Assembly (NCBI GenBank): GCA_031549495.1
Contig: JAVBPS010000036.1
Coordinates: 1 to 64,000, forward strand
Source: JAVBOW01 sp031549495
GTDB taxonomy: Bacteria; Bacteroidota; Bacteroidia; Bacteroidales; Rikenellaceae
Length of the DNA: 64,000 nucleotides
Reading direction: 5' to 3'
The notes beneath the pieces are model-generated. The model saw only the letters and a program-made list of their open reading frames with translations. It ran no database searches and had not been told where the DNA came from. The position numbers and the translations under genes were made by a program. Every line of letters starts with the position of its first letter. Within the stretch, counting starts at the first letter, position 1. This document shows, piece by piece, positions 15,540 to 25,573 of the stretch.

Positions 15540-17429
15540 CTACCGGAGATCTTTCAGGACGGGGACCTTGGTCGAGAGCAGCTCGGTGTGTATCTCTTTG
15601 GACAGTTGCTCGAACACCACGACCGTATTCTCGCCCTCGTTGAGCCACACGCCCGGCACATAGAGCGTCTGCTGCGGGCCTACGCTCCAGTAGCGGCCCA
15701 GGTTGTGGCCGTTCACGAAGACGATGCCCTTGCCCCAGGCGGACATATCCAGGAACGTGTCACCCGTGCGATCGAGCGTGAAAGCGCCTTCGTAAAGCAG
15801 CGGGCGGCCTTTCAGGTCGGCCGCCTCACCCACGGGATGGAGGCACGAGGGGGCGATCGTCCCGAAATCGGGCTGCACATCCATCGGCAGGCCGCGCATC
15901 GCCCAGCCGCCTTCGATGGCGTTGCCGCCGACCTTCACCGGCGAGACGATGCCCTTGTTGTTTTCGGTGATCTGCGCCCCGTAGTTGATGCGCCCCATAT
16001 TCTCGACCAGCAGGTCGAAGGTCGTGTTAAAAGGGATGTCCACCGGGGCGGTATAGCGGTTGTAATAGCGGTTCAGTTCGCCTGCCGGGACGTCGTCCAC
16101 ATACAGGGTGGCATAGTCGCGCAACCCGGCCACCTCCAGTTCACCCGAGACGGGCTGGTTGAAATTGCGGCTGTAGAGCACGTAGCCGTAGCCCTGGCCC
16201 AACTCTTCGAAGGTCATCGGTTTGTCGGCCGTGCGGGCATCCTGTCGGCGCAGGTACGAGAGCACGTCGGCCACGCGGGTAAGCTCCACGGCAGGGATCT
16301 CGATGACCGCAATAGGATCAGGGATACGCGGCAATTTGTCAGATACATACTTCTGTATGACGTTGCGGATCGAGTCAAATTTCGGGGTGGCCCAGCCCGC
16401 CTCCGTGATCGGGGCGTCGTAGTCGTAGCTGGTCAGGTCGGGCTGTATGCCGTGCTTGTCGTTGTAGTTGGCGCCGGCGGTGAAAGCGAAATTGGTGCCC
16501 CCGTGAGCCATGAAGAAATTGAATGAAACGTCGTTTTGCAGGTATTCCTCCGTCTTGCGCGCCACCCATGAAGGCTCCACGTTCGGGAACGGCTCGGCCC
16601 AATGCATCAACCAGCCGGGGTAGAATTCGGCCACCATGTAGGGGCCCTGGCCCCCGTTCCACTCGTCGACCACGGCTTTCAGTTTGGCCACGTTGTTCTC
16701 GCCGTTGGCCGTGGGCAGCGCCCCGGGGGTCGAGCCGCCCTCGAAGAGCCATGAACCGTCGGAGGTGAACATCGGGGTATCGAATCCGGCGTCGAGCAAC
16801 TGCTGTTTGATCTTGGCGTTGTAGGCGCGGTGTTCTTCCAGCGGGATATCCTTCCGCTGGGCGACATAGGACCCGAATTCGTTCTCGGCCTGCACCATGA
16901 TGACCGGGCCGCCCCGGGTGATCAGCAGGTCGCCTACCTCGGCGTACAGGCGCTCGATATAGCGTTTGGTGTGTTCCAGGAACGGCTCGTTATCCGCGCG
17001 CAGCACCATCCCCTCCACGTTCTGCAACCACCAGGGGTAGCCGCCGAATTCCCACTCGGCGCAGACGTACGGCCCGGGGCGCAGGATCACATGCAGCCCC
17101 TCCTCGCCCGCCGTGCGGATGAATTCGGCCAGGTTTTTATCCCCGGTGAAATCCCACACGCCGGGTGCGGTTTCATGGGCGTTCCAGAATACGTAGGTGG
17201 CCACCGAGTTAAGGCCCATAGCTTTGAGCATCTGCAGGCGGTGGCGCCAGTACTGGTGCGGGATGCGCGGGTAGTGCATCTCGCCCGAGAGGATGCGCGT
17301 GGGCATGCTGTCGTAGAAGAACTGTCCGTCGCGGATCTCGAACGTGTGCGAGGCCGGGGCCGTCTGTCGGGTGCACGCGAATGCCAGCAGGGCCGCCGTG
17401 CAGAGGATCGAAAGTCTCAGTAATCTCAT
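15540..17429 (-). CDS. GH35 beta-galactosidase lipoprotein
   Basis: A 629-residue retaining beta-galactosidase of family GH35. The chosen ATG (17429) gives a lipoprotein signal (MRLLRLSILCTAALLAFAC), so it is likely anchored in the periplasm or outer membrane. An upstream ATG in the same frame overlaps the end of the preceding gene and is rejected. The TIM barrel shows SGEMHYPRIP, YVFWNAHE, ILRPGPYVCAEWEFGG, the acid/base Glu184 in VQAENEFGSY and the nucleophile Glu268 in VAEFYPGWLMHW. C-terminal beta-sandwich domains follow, ending near the stop with AWGKGIVFVNGHNLGRYW. It is 16 bp downstream of the GH29 gene and co-transcribed. Together they suit trimming of fucosylated, galactose-terminated host glycans. 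Confidence 0.93.
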   Translation of the reverse strand: MRLLRLSILCTAALLAFACTRQTAPASHTFEIRDGQFFYDSMPTRILSGEMHYPRIPHQYWRHRLQMLKAMGLNSVATYVFWNAHETAPGVWDFTGDKNLAEFIRTAGEEGLHVILRPGPYVCAEWEFGGYPWWLQNVEGMVLRADNEPFLEHTKRYIERLYAEVGDLLITRGGPVIMVQAENEFGSYVAQRKDIPLEEHRAYNAKIKQQLLDAGFDTPMFTSDGSWLFEGGSTPGALPTANGENNVAKLKAVVDEWNGGQGPYMVAEFYPGWLMHWAEPFPNVEPSWVARKTEEYLQNDVSFNFFMAHGGTNFAFTAGANYNDKHGIQPDLTSYDYDAPITEAGWATPKFDSIRNVIQKYVSDKLPRIPDPIAVIEIPAVELTRVADVLSYLRRQDARTADKPMTFEELGQGYGYVLYSRNFNQPVSGELEVAGLRDYATLYVDDVPAGELNRYYNRYTAPVDIPFNTTFDLLVENMGRINYGAQITENNKGIVSPVKVGGNAIEGGWAMRGLPMDVQPDFGTIAPSCLHPVGEAADLKGRPLLYEGAFTLDRTGDTFLDMSAWGKGIVFVNGHNLGRYWSVGPQQTLYVPGVWLNEGENTVVVFEQLSKEIHTELLSTKVPVLKDLR

Positions 17430-17445
17430 TCGGTTTGGGGTTATG

Positions 17446-19314
17446 TTATTTTTCCTTGCCAAGGGGGCCGAATCCGGCGATGGCATAGCCCTCGCCCGGC
17501 GCGGCCGTTTCCAGCGATTCGAATTTCAGGTAGCGGGCCGTGACGGGTTGCGCAAACTCCACATCCTGCCGAACGGGATTGTTCAGGATATTCCCGAAAC
17601 GGGCATCCGACAGCACCCGGTTCCATGTTGCCCCGTCGTCACTGATGCTCAGGCTGTAGCGGTACACATTGGGCGCACCGGCCCCGGGAACGGGCTGGTA
17701 ATAAAATCCGCCGAGCGTCTGCCGCGAGCCCATATCCACGATCAACGGCGCGCCGGTCAATGAGAACGCCCAGGTGTCCGGGTCTCCGTCCAGCACGGCG
17801 GTGTCTTTCGGCTCGGGGGCTATGATTTTCCAGCCGGCCGGGGCGGGGGAGAGTTTTTCCGCTTGAGGCGGCATGACTTCCGTCGTACCGGGATTCATAT
17901 ACAGGCTGACGGCGCTCAGCACGGGGCAGGCCAGCGCATCGGAAATGGTGATCCGCACCAGGGTGGTCTGCACCGCCGGGAAGGTCAGGATGCGCTTGTA
18001 GCCGATCGTGGTGCCGTGCGTCAGCTCGCGCCATGCGCCTGCGGCATGGTCGTAAAATTCGGCGGAGAACCCTGCCACACGCTGTCCCAACGGGATATAT
18101 TCCTGCAATACCAGGTGATTGAACCGTTGCAGCGAGGGGAGCCTCAACTCGACCACGGCGTCGCGCACGTCGTCCCCCGTAGTCCAATAGGTGTCGTAAT
18201 CGCCGTCCGTGAGGTTCCCCGCGGCGAAACGTTTGCCGCGCGTGTGCGAGGCGGTCGCCTGTGCGCCCAGCGCCAGGTCGGTGGCGAAAATAGAGTCGAT
18301 CGCCCCGCGCAGGTCTATCAGGCGCGCGGAATCGGCCGGGTGGATGCGTCCGCGGCGGTCGGGAGGAACGTTCAGCAGCAGGTTGGCGTTGCGGCCGACC
18401 GATTTATAATATATATCCATCAGTTGAGCCACGCTTTTGACCTGATCGTCCGTCGAGGGGCTGTAGAACCATCCGGGACGGATCGAGACGTCCACCTCGC
18501 CCGGTATCCACGCTGCCCCGTGGACATTGCCTTGATTGAGGGTGTCCAACGGGGGGGAAAGGTGGCCGGGAGCGAAGCCCACGGTATCGAGCCGCGACCA
18601 GTTCGTCTCGCCTGCGAACCCTCTTTCGTTGCCGATCCAGCGGCAGCCGGGGCCTATGTCGCTGAAGATAATGGCGCGGGGCTGGTGCCGGAAAACGGTG
18701 TTATGGAACTGGGGCCAGTCGTAGACCTGCCGTTTGCCGTTCGGCCCTTCGCCGCAAGCCCCGTCGAACCACTGTTCGAACACCTCACCGTAGCCCGAGA
18801 GCACTTCGGTGAGCGTCGCGGCGAAGATTTCATTGTATTGGGGTGTCCCGTAGGCGGGGTGGTTCTGGTCCCAGGGCGAAAGGTAGACCCCGAATTTTAA
18901 CCCGTACTCGCTGCAGGCGTTAGAGAGCTCGCGCAGCACGTCGCCTTTTCCCTCTTTCCAGGGGCTCTCGCGCACCGTGTGGGTGCTCTGCGCACTGGGC
19001 CACAGGCAGAAGCCGTCGTGATGCTTGGCGGTGATGATGATCCCTTTCATGCCTGCCGCGGCGGCCGTGGCGGCCCACTGGCGGCAGTCCAGGTCTGTCG
19101 GATCGAACACCGAGGGCAGCTCCTTGCCGTCGCCCCACTCCACCCCGGTGAAGGTGTTGGGGCCGAAATGGACGAACATGTAGTACTCCATCTTCTGCCA
19201 CTCGACCTGCTGTGCGGTGGGAACAGGCCCGTAGGGGGCGGGCGGAGGGGTGTCCGCGCACGAGACCGCCATTAGCGACCAAACAAGGGCCGCTAAGGTC
19301 ATTCTGCGTATCAT
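17446..19314 (-). CDS. GH29 alpha-L-fucosidase lipoprotein with C-terminal F5/8-type domains
   Basis: A 622-residue alpha-L-fucosidase. A lipoprotein signal (MIRRMTLAALVWSLMAVSC) suggests envelope anchoring. The GH29 barrel has WQKMEYYMFVHFGPNTF, IITAKHHDGFCLWPS, KFGVYLSPWDQNHPAYG and nucleophile Asp184 in EQWFDGACGEG. The barrel ends near residue 340 (NLLLNVPPDRRGRI). Two beta-sandwich modules of F5/8 type C (discoidin) style follow, for example GNLTDGDYDTYWTTG and VLDGDPDTWAFSL. The layout fits the alpha-1,3/1,4-fucosidase subgroup of GH29; exact linkage cannot be read. It is first in a two-gene operon with GH35, with no obvious promoter motif in the upstream 145 bp. Confidence 0.93.
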   Translation of the reverse strand: MIRRMTLAALVWSLMAVSCADTPPPAPYGPVPTAQQVEWQKMEYYMFVHFGPNTFTGVEWGDGKELPSVFDPTDLDCRQWAATAAAAGMKGIIITAKHHDGFCLWPSAQSTHTVRESPWKEGKGDVLRELSNACSEYGLKFGVYLSPWDQNHPAYGTPQYNEIFAATLTEVLSGYGEVFEQWFDGACGEGPNGKRQVYDWPQFHNTVFRHQPRAIIFSDIGPGCRWIGNERGFAGETNWSRLDTVGFAPGHLSPPLDTLNQGNVHGAAWIPGEVDVSIRPGWFYSPSTDDQVKSVAQLMDIYYKSVGRNANLLLNVPPDRRGRIHPADSARLIDLRGAIDSIFATDLALGAQATASHTRGKRFAAGNLTDGDYDTYWTTGDDVRDAVVELRLPSLQRFNHLVLQEYIPLGQRVAGFSAEFYDHAAGAWRELTHGTTIGYKRILTFPAVQTTLVRITISDALACPVLSAVSLYMNPGTTEVMPPQAEKLSPAPAGWKIIAPEPKDTAVLDGDPDTWAFSLTGAPLIVDMGSRQTLGGFYYQPVPGAGAPNVYRYSLSISDDGATWNRVLSDARFGNILNNPVRQDVEFAQPVTARYLKFESLETAAPGEGYAIAGFGPLGKEK

Positions 19315-19458
19315 AATTGAATTGTCAATGGTTTATTTTTCTTAATCCGATACCACCGGGCAAGGGTGCAGGTTTCTCCGAAATCGGACTTCGCCCTGTA
19401 AGGCCGGGTAAATTTACAACATTTATGGATCACTTCATAAAAAACGGAATACAAAAAA

Positions 19459-19485
19459 AGAGATCGCATCGTTGATGCGATCTCT
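19459..19485 (-). terminator. Terminator of the M3-SusCD operon
   Basis: A 12-bp perfect stem (19459-19470 with 19474-19485, 3-nt loop) followed on the minus strand by a run of seven T. It lies 54 bp past the last gene of the minus-strand operon. Confidence 0.85.
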
Positions 19486-19539
19486 TGATTGTCAATTAGC
19501 CAGACCGAGGTTGGACATCGGTCATGAACGATCAGCGGT

Positions 19540-21477
19540 CTACCACGGCGTTAAGTACTGGGCTGTGGTAGAAGCAGTTGTAGCAGCGGTGTAGCCCGCC
19601 GCCTCGAACTTATAGTAATGCGTGGCATCGGCGATGGGGATGAGCAGGTATCCGGCCTCGGTGTCCGCTTCCCTTTCCAGCATGAATGTGTTGTCGGTCA
19701 GGTAGGTTATAAATCTGTCCGTTTGCGTTTTTATGTTCGCACTGCCGGCCGTCCGATCCCGGAAGTTGTTGTACGGGCCTGCGTCATTGTCCGGGGTCTT
19801 GTTATCGGAGAAGGTGTATAATCCCTGGCTGTCGACCGCGTATTTGACCGCCGTAGCCGCAAGAAAGGCTGCATGGGCGCTACTGCGGTAGCCGAAGTAT
19901 ATGAGCATATAACTCTCCGTACCGGCAGCGAGCGGGGGCGTGGTGGAAGCCAGGTTAGAGGTGAACGTCAGGTACATATAATCAAGGTAGCGGGAACTGC
20001 TGCTGCCAAAGGCTGTGTTGAGCAGGTCCAGTTGCTGCAACTGCCACACTCCCAGCCCGGGAGTGCGGTCGCCGGTGCCTGTCTTGGGCGATGCCGTCGC
20101 CTTATCGAGATAGTAGAACCTCAATCCATTGAAATTGGGAAGCGTCGGAGCTGTGCCGCCGCTCGGAATGAGTGTCCGGTACTCGGGCTGGGGCGCCACC
20201 TCGACGACCGAGCCGTAATTGGTCCCCACCTGGTTGGTGGCGAAGGCGCGCACGTAGAATTTCTTGCCCGGGATCAGGCGGACGAGGGTTGTCATATCCT
20301 CCATCGCACCTACGGCGAGGTTAGTCTGCGTGACCACATTATCGGCCAGGGTGGGCAGGGCGTTGGTCAGCGAGTAGCACATACCGGCCTGGGTGACCGG
20401 ATAATCCCGTTCGCCGAGGTCCGTGATGCGGCAGCCCGTGATCACGGTGCTGTACTTGAACGGGCACGAGGCGTCCCCGGTCCCCGTCTCGACGGATGGC
20501 CTGAGGCGCAGGGTGCGTCCTTCGGCCTGCGGACCGTAGGTGGTGCTCAGGGCGGTGGTCGCGTAGGTACGCACGTAGATGGTCATGCTCTCGCTCAGGC
20601 CGGTGATGGTCCCGGTCTGTTCGCCGCCCGACGCGGTACTGAGTTGTACCTTGTTGTTGGCGATGGTCGGGTTTTGCGACGTGCTCCAGCAGACACCCCA
20701 TGAGAGGATCGTCCGCTGGCCGGATTGTGTGGCCTTGGCCTTTACGTCGATGCTCGTTTCGCCTGCATTGGAGAGTACGGGCAGGCCGCACACCGGGAAG
20801 TTTTCGATCGTGGTGAAAGAGAGCTCGGCATGGCTGTAAGCCGTTCCCGTGGAGTTGACGGCATAGAAACGGGCATAATATTTCGTCCCGTCCGCCAGGC
20901 CCGAGACATCCATCTGGTAGATTCCGAGCGCCGTCCCATCCGCAACAACCTTCGAGTTGCTCACCGTGGGCGCAGGCGAAGTGCCGTAGCAAACCCCCAT
21001 CTCGGTGACCGCGCTTCCCCCTTCCGCCACCAGGCGGCCGGTGAATTGGGCCGAGTTGATCGTCACGTTATTCACATCCGTCAGCGCGGCGATCGGCTGC
21101 CCTTTCTCATAGGTGCGGAAATATTGCTCGCTGCCGTAGACGACCTGCGAGCCCTGGTAGGCATAAGCCCTCACGTAGTATTCTTTGCCTTCCCCGAGGC
21201 CGCTGAAGTTCACGGTGAATTTCCCGGAGCCCTTGCCGCCGGACACCTTGGTGTTGCTTACCGTGGGGTTGGGGGTTTCGGACAGGCACACGCCGCGTTC
21301 CGACGCGCCGCCCGTCACTTCGGCCACACATTCGGCCGTAGTGTAGGTGACGTTGCGCAACGAAACGGTTTGTACGGTGACATCCCCCGCATCGCCGTCG
21401 TCCTTGTTGCAGCCCTGCATCGCCGGGAGGGCCAGGCAGGCCGCCAGAAGGAACTGTATTATTCTTCTTGTTTTCAT
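19540..21477 (-). CDS. Lipoprotein with fibronectin-like repeats, SusE/F-position
   Basis: A 645-residue lipoprotein (signal MKTRRIIQFLLAACLALPAMQGC). Residues ~30-420 contain four repeats of a ~95-residue immunoglobulin/fibronectin-like unit, each with a GVC-Y/W-S segment followed by P-T/L-x-x-N and ending in YYVRAYA...YG. Units begin near residues 35, 120, 215 and 325. The C-terminal 210 residues are a separate, beta-rich, Tyr/Thr-rich domain of unknown type. It is the last gene of a SusC/SusD operon, the place usually held by surface glycan- or ligand-binding proteins, so a ligand-binding role is likely but not shown. Confidence 0.75.
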   Translation of the reverse strand: MKTRRIIQFLLAACLALPAMQGCNKDDGDAGDVTVQTVSLRNVTYTTAECVAEVTGGASERGVCLSETPNPTVSNTKVSGGKGSGKFTVNFSGLGEGKEYYVRAYAYQGSQVVYGSEQYFRTYEKGQPIAALTDVNNVTINSAQFTGRLVAEGGSAVTEMGVCYGTSPAPTVSNSKVVADGTALGIYQMDVSGLADGTKYYARFYAVNSTGTAYSHAELSFTTIENFPVCGLPVLSNAGETSIDVKAKATQSGQRTILSWGVCWSTSQNPTIANNKVQLSTASGGEQTGTITGLSESMTIYVRTYATTALSTTYGPQAEGRTLRLRPSVETGTGDASCPFKYSTVITGCRITDLGERDYPVTQAGMCYSLTNALPTLADNVVTQTNLAVGAMEDMTTLVRLIPGKKFYVRAFATNQVGTNYGSVVEVAPQPEYRTLIPSGGTAPTLPNFNGLRFYYLDKATASPKTGTGDRTPGLGVWQLQQLDLLNTAFGSSSSRYLDYMYLTFTSNLASTTPPLAAGTESYMLIYFGYRSSAHAAFLAATAVKYAVDSQGLYTFSDNKTPDNDAGPYNNFRDRTAGSANIKTQTDRFITYLTDNTFMLEREADTEAGYLLIPIADATHYYKFEAAGYTAATTASTTAQYLTPW

Positions 21478-21495
21478 AACTTTCGGTTGGGGTTA

Positions 21496-22974
21496 CTATT
21501 CGATTTGACCTATGCAACGGTACGACACGAAAGAGGGATCGGTCCCGTTGGCCACGGGCGTGAGCGAGCCCACGCTGACGGCCGAGCCCGGGGTTCTGTT
21601 CTTCGCCCATTCGATCCGGAATTTTTTCGCAACGATACCCGCCGTGTCCTTTACCCAATTCGCGTATGCCAGGGAGCCGCCTTCCGTCGTGTAGGGTACG
21701 TAGCAGAAATAGTTGAGCAGCGTCTTGATGTAAGACTCGTTGCTATACTCGTTGGAGGAGCCGTTCTGGTCGCGGTCGGTGATGGTGATCGTGCCGTCCT
21801 CGTTGTCCGTGAACTTGTAGCGCCATACGCCGGTGAAATTCGAAGCGCCCGAGGTGTACTTGAATTCCAGCTTCAGTATCGGGAGGTTGTTGCTCGCCTC
21901 ATCCGCATCGAAATAGAGCCTCATGCTCGACATCACGCGGGGCGCCCGTTTGACTGCCCAGTTGTCCATCGACGCATTGTAGATGTTCGTAAGGAAACCG
22001 GCATCCTGCGTACCCGGCAGGCTCTTGGAAAGGTGCAGGATCGAGAAATCCTTATGGTAGCCCAGGTTCAGCGGCAGCGGGGTGCTGGCCGAAAATTCCA
22101 GCGGGATCAATTCGTGATCGTCCAGAACGATGTTATACCGGGTGCCGTCCCAATCGAAAGCCGTGATCGTCTTTCCCTTGATCGGAAAGGGGGAAAGCAG
22201 TTTGATGCTGCTCGATGCCTGCGACGGATCGATGGCGCAGCCCAGGTCCGGATATGCGCCCGAATAGGCGGTCGTCAACTTGCCGCCGGACATGTACGCC
22301 GCCGTGACCTGGCGGGTGGCCAATGAGAATTCCACGTCCGTTCCTCCCACCTTGCCGATGATGTATTCCTTCGACTCGAGGAATGCGTTGGTTTTTTCCT
22401 GGGCGGTTTTCAGCCCGCCGTACATGGCGGCGCGCGCTTCCTCCGCCGAGGCGGGCTCCATCGAGGTGACGCACCTGTTGAAGCGGCCCAGCATATTGAG
22501 GCTGCCGTTGGTGACCCCCCGGATGTAGAATTCGAAATCCGATATGAGCCCCTCTCCGTTCGCGCCGCCGTTGCCCAGCTGCTCCGTACGGTCCTTACCC
22601 ACCGGGTCGGCCAGCATGTGCAGGTAGTTGTACGTGTCGAAGATCAGGATGGGCGCCTGGTCGGCCGACAGGTGCCAGCTGCTCTCTTTGGGCGTCTGGG
22701 AGGTGTTGAACCCGGCGTGGGTGGCGTCCATATCCGAGAGCATCGAGACGCGGTTATCCGCGGTGAACGACATCCAGTGACGGTAGCCGCCTTTCGCGCC
22801 GGTGTTCACGTTGAGGAACCAACCGTTCGGGGAGGAGGTCAGCGTGTTGCCGTACAGCGTGAGCACCTCGTTGAGCCGGTCGTCCGGGGACTGGTCGTAA
22901 TAATAGTCCTCTTTGAAATCGCACGAGGCGAGCATGGCCCCGAGCGCTAACAGATATATGATTTTGTTTTTCAT
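21496..22974 (-). CDS. DUF4302 family lipoprotein
   Basis: A 492-residue lipoprotein (MKNKIIYLLALGAMLASC). The N-terminal part matches the DUF4302 pattern as I remember it (DRLNEVLTLYGNTLTSSPNGWFLNVNTGAKGGYRHWMSFTADNRVSMLSD). The function of DUF4302 is unknown. It recurs next to SusC/SusD and an HExxH zinc lipoprotein, as here, so it is probably a surface-exposed binding partner of the transporter. Gaps to its neighbours are 12 and 18 bp. Confidence 0.8.
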   Translation of the reverse strand: MKNKIIYLLALGAMLASCDFKEDYYYDQSPDDRLNEVLTLYGNTLTSSPNGWFLNVNTGAKGGYRHWMSFTADNRVSMLSDMDATHAGFNTSQTPKESSWHLSADQAPILIFDTYNYLHMLADPVGKDRTEQLGNGGANGEGLISDFEFYIRGVTNGSLNMLGRFNRCVTSMEPASAEEARAAMYGGLKTAQEKTNAFLESKEYIIGKVGGTDVEFSLATRQVTAAYMSGGKLTTAYSGAYPDLGCAIDPSQASSSIKLLSPFPIKGKTITAFDWDGTRYNIVLDDHELIPLEFSASTPLPLNLGYHKDFSILHLSKSLPGTQDAGFLTNIYNASMDNWAVKRAPRVMSSMRLYFDADEASNNLPILKLEFKYTSGASNFTGVWRYKFTDNEDGTITITDRDQNGSSNEYSNESYIKTLLNYFCYVPYTTEGGSLAYANWVKDTAGIVAKKFRIEWAKNRTPGSAVSVGSLTPVANGTDPSFVSYRCIGQIE

Positions 22975-22986
22975 CTTCGTGAAATT

Positions 22987-23883
22987 TTAAAAACCGTTGG
23001 CTACCACGTCATCGATGGCTTCCTGTACGAGCGTCACGAGGCCTTTTTCACCTGTGGCGGTGTCATAGAAATCGACATTCCAGACCGTTTTCATGTATTC
23101 GACCATCATTTGCTCCTTTCTGAGCAGGGCGGCTTTTCCGTCGTCCGTGGAGGCATTGACGCGCGCCATGAAAGCGTCATGACCGTAAATTGCGATACGG
23201 GCCACCATCTCTGCGAAATCCTCGTTTGGGGAGGCGCGGGAGTAGCGGCTGATGAATCCCAGGTCGCGGGCTATATCATCCGAGTTGGCCGAGGCGTTCC
23301 ACGTCGAGATATAACCGGCGGGAGTGACCTTCTCGTATTCAGTCATATAGATATGCTTCTGGTTGAGGATGTGGGTGAACTCGTGGTGCACCGTCTTCAT
23401 CACCTCGCAGACCAGGTCCCGGTCGTGCCCCGAGAGCCAGTTCAGGCGGTAGAGCGTCACCCGCAGGCCGCCTTCCGCTTCACCCAGGGTGATCGTGCCG
23501 TCGTTGACGTTGAACTGCGGGCTTCCCACCAGGACATATTGTTTGGGGCAATAGGTCCGCACGAAGGTCGATCCGGCCAGTTGTTCGTACGGATCGAGCC
23601 AGACCGATTTGACCATTTGCATGATCGGTTTGACCTTGCTCTCGTCGACCGGCACCATCGTGCGGGTGTAATCCAGGTCGTGGAAACTCCACCGGTACTC
23701 TACGCTCATGTTGTAGGGTTTGGTGAAATTATCGTAGATCCAGTAGTCGAGTTCCGTTTTTGCTATTTTATCGCCCCCCAGGCTAATGTAAACCTTGTTC
23801 GGGTCGATCGCATCCTCCTTCTGGCACGAGGCGAAAAGGACGGTTGCGGCGAGCAAAGCGATTGCTGTTTTCAATGTTTTCAT
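22987..23883 (-). CDS. Substrate import-associated zinc metallohydrolase lipoprotein
   Basis: A 298-residue lipoprotein (MKTLKTAIALLAATVLFASC) with a zinc-peptidase motif HEFTH (His167, Glu168, His171) in MKTVHHEFTHILNQKHI. A candidate third ligand lies in PNEDFAEMVAR. This matches a Bacteroidetes family named for its link to TonB-dependent SusC/SusD import. It probably cleaves peptides or glycopeptides at the cell surface, but no substrate is established from sequence. It is the third gene of the operon (13 bp after SusD, 12 bp before DUF4302). Confidence 0.85.
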   Translation of the reverse strand: MKTLKTAIALLAATVLFASCQKEDAIDPNKVYISLGGDKIAKTELDYWIYDNFTKPYNMSVEYRWSFHDLDYTRTMVPVDESKVKPIMQMVKSVWLDPYEQLAGSTFVRTYCPKQYVLVGSPQFNVNDGTITLGEAEGGLRVTLYRLNWLSGHDRDLVCEVMKTVHHEFTHILNQKHIYMTEYEKVTPAGYISTWNASANSDDIARDLGFISRYSRASPNEDFAEMVARIAIYGHDAFMARVNASTDDGKAALLRKEQMMVEYMKTVWNVDFYDTATGEKGLVTLVQEAIDDVVANGF

Positions 23884-23896
23884 AACTCGTTGTTTT

Positions 23897-25561
23897 TTAC
23901 CATGCGGGGGATAACAGGTTGGTTCTCGGGTTGAGCGCTATGCCCGACAGCGTGGCCGTTTCGGGGATCTGGATGATCCAGCGGTCGTCGCCCGGGTAGA
24001 GCATGTTCTCGCGACCGTTAGCGGTCGAGTGGTATACCGGGATGCGGTAGCGGGCCATATCCCAGTAACGCAGCCCTTCCATGAAGTATTCATTGCGCCG
24101 GAACTCGATGACGCACTGGATGATGCTCTTTTTAAGCACATCCCAACGATCGGCGCCGTACGCCTTGTATTTGTTCATATAGAACTCCGTCTCGGAGACC
24201 CGGGCGCCGTAGAAATTGACCAGCTTTTGTTTGGTGATCAGGTGGTTCGTTTCGTTGTAGTCCTTTATGCGCTGGCGGCAGAACACGTTCAGGTCGTCGA
24301 CGGCCTCGGTGTAGTTGCCCAGCATCGCATTCGCTTCCGCGCGGTTGAGCAGGACCTCTTCGTTGCGCAGGTAGGGGTACATGACGGTCGCGGTGCCCGT
24401 AGTGGCTTCAATGCTCGCGCGTACGAAATATTCTTTGTATTTCGGGACGTACCGCAGATCGCCGGAGATGTAGGAGCGGAAAGCCCATGATCCGCCGGTC
24501 ACGTTGCCGCTTATGACCGAGGCCGCCGCATCCGCGGAGTTCATGCTGTAGCGCCACTCGTTGTAGTTACGCCCCGTCAAGGAGGGCCCTTCGCTGAGCA
24601 GCAGGTTCGAGCCGTTCTCGGCCTTCGTGTAATATTCCCGGATGATCGTGGCGCTCGACGCCGTGGTGTAGGTGGTCGTCCAGGGCTGGAAATTGTCCGT
24701 GGCGTAGACGCTGGCGGCATCGGTGACGTCCACGATGCGCGAGAGGACGGTGTTCTGTTCAATGGGCGTTCCGGTGACATCCTTCAGGGGCGTACCGTCG
24801 ACGCCCGTCACGGCGCCGGTCACCTCTGCCTTGAACTTGCCCGGCACCGGAATCACGTTGTTGGCATGCTCGATGACCTTCTCCCACTTGCCGTAGTAGA
24901 GGTAGAAGCGTGTTGCGAACGCGTTGGCGGCCTTGCGCGTGAAATGGTAGGACGGCACCTTGTAGGCGGTGTTCAGCCCCAGGCCGGGCAGCCCTTCGGT
25001 GAGGTCCCTCTCGATCATCGCGTAGGTCGAGGCGACCGTGCCGCGGTCATACTGTTTGACCACCACCGTCTCCGGCTCGGTCACATAGGGGATACCCGGT
25101 TCGTTGGCCGCGGTAGCCGGGTCGTAGAAGCGCGCGAAGAGGTTGACCAGCAGAAAATGAGAGAAGGCCCGGATCATCTTGGCTTCGGCGATGTAAGGTC
25201 CCACCTCCTTGGTCATGTTGTTGTCTTCGGCGGCCCGCAGGGCGTAGTTCACCGTAGCGATGCTGTAATAGTACTTTTCCCACAAGCCGGAGGGGCAGTC
25301 CGAGCTGGTCCCATCCACGTCGCGCCAGAAGAATGAGTCGGCGTTCACGGCCGTGCTCAGACCGGAGCCGAGGTCCGAGATGCAATCCGTGCGCGGGAAG
25401 AGCAGTGCGGCGTAGTTGCATTTGGGGTAGCCGGAAGCCACGAGTGACTGGAATTTTTCGGGCGAGTCGATCTCTGTGCGGTTGTCGGGCGTGGTATCGA
25501 GGAAATCGTTGCACGAGCACATTAACGCCACTCCCAGAGCCAGTATAATAATCTTTTTCAT
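23897..25561 (-). CDS. SusD/RagB family nutrient-binding lipoprotein (PUL 1)
   Basis: A 554-residue SusD-family outer-membrane lipoprotein (MKKIIILALGVALMCSC). It has the family N-terminal NDFLDTTPDNRTEIDSPEKFQSLVASGY, helical TPR-like packing and the C-terminal EFRRNEYFMEGLRYWDMARYRI region. It forms the lid of the SusC transporter encoded 12 bp upstream. The associated zinc metallohydrolase and the M3 peptidase suggest a peptide or glycopeptide ligand. Confidence 0.93.
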   Translation of the reverse strand: MKKIIILALGVALMCSCNDFLDTTPDNRTEIDSPEKFQSLVASGYPKCNYAALLFPRTDCISDLGSGLSTAVNADSFFWRDVDGTSSDCPSGLWEKYYYSIATVNYALRAAEDNNMTKEVGPYIAEAKMIRAFSHFLLVNLFARFYDPATAANEPGIPYVTEPETVVVKQYDRGTVASTYAMIERDLTEGLPGLGLNTAYKVPSYHFTRKAANAFATRFYLYYGKWEKVIEHANNVIPVPGKFKAEVTGAVTGVDGTPLKDVTGTPIEQNTVLSRIVDVTDAASVYATDNFQPWTTTYTTASSATIIREYYTKAENGSNLLLSEGPSLTGRNYNEWRYSMNSADAAASVISGNVTGGSWAFRSYISGDLRYVPKYKEYFVRASIEATTGTATVMYPYLRNEEVLLNRAEANAMLGNYTEAVDDLNVFCRQRIKDYNETNHLITKQKLVNFYGARVSETEFYMNKYKAYGADRWDVLKKSIIQCVIEFRRNEYFMEGLRYWDMARYRIPVYHSTANGRENMLYPGDDRWIIQIPETATLSGIALNPRTNLLSPAW

Positions 25562-25573
25562 AATGATTGCTGT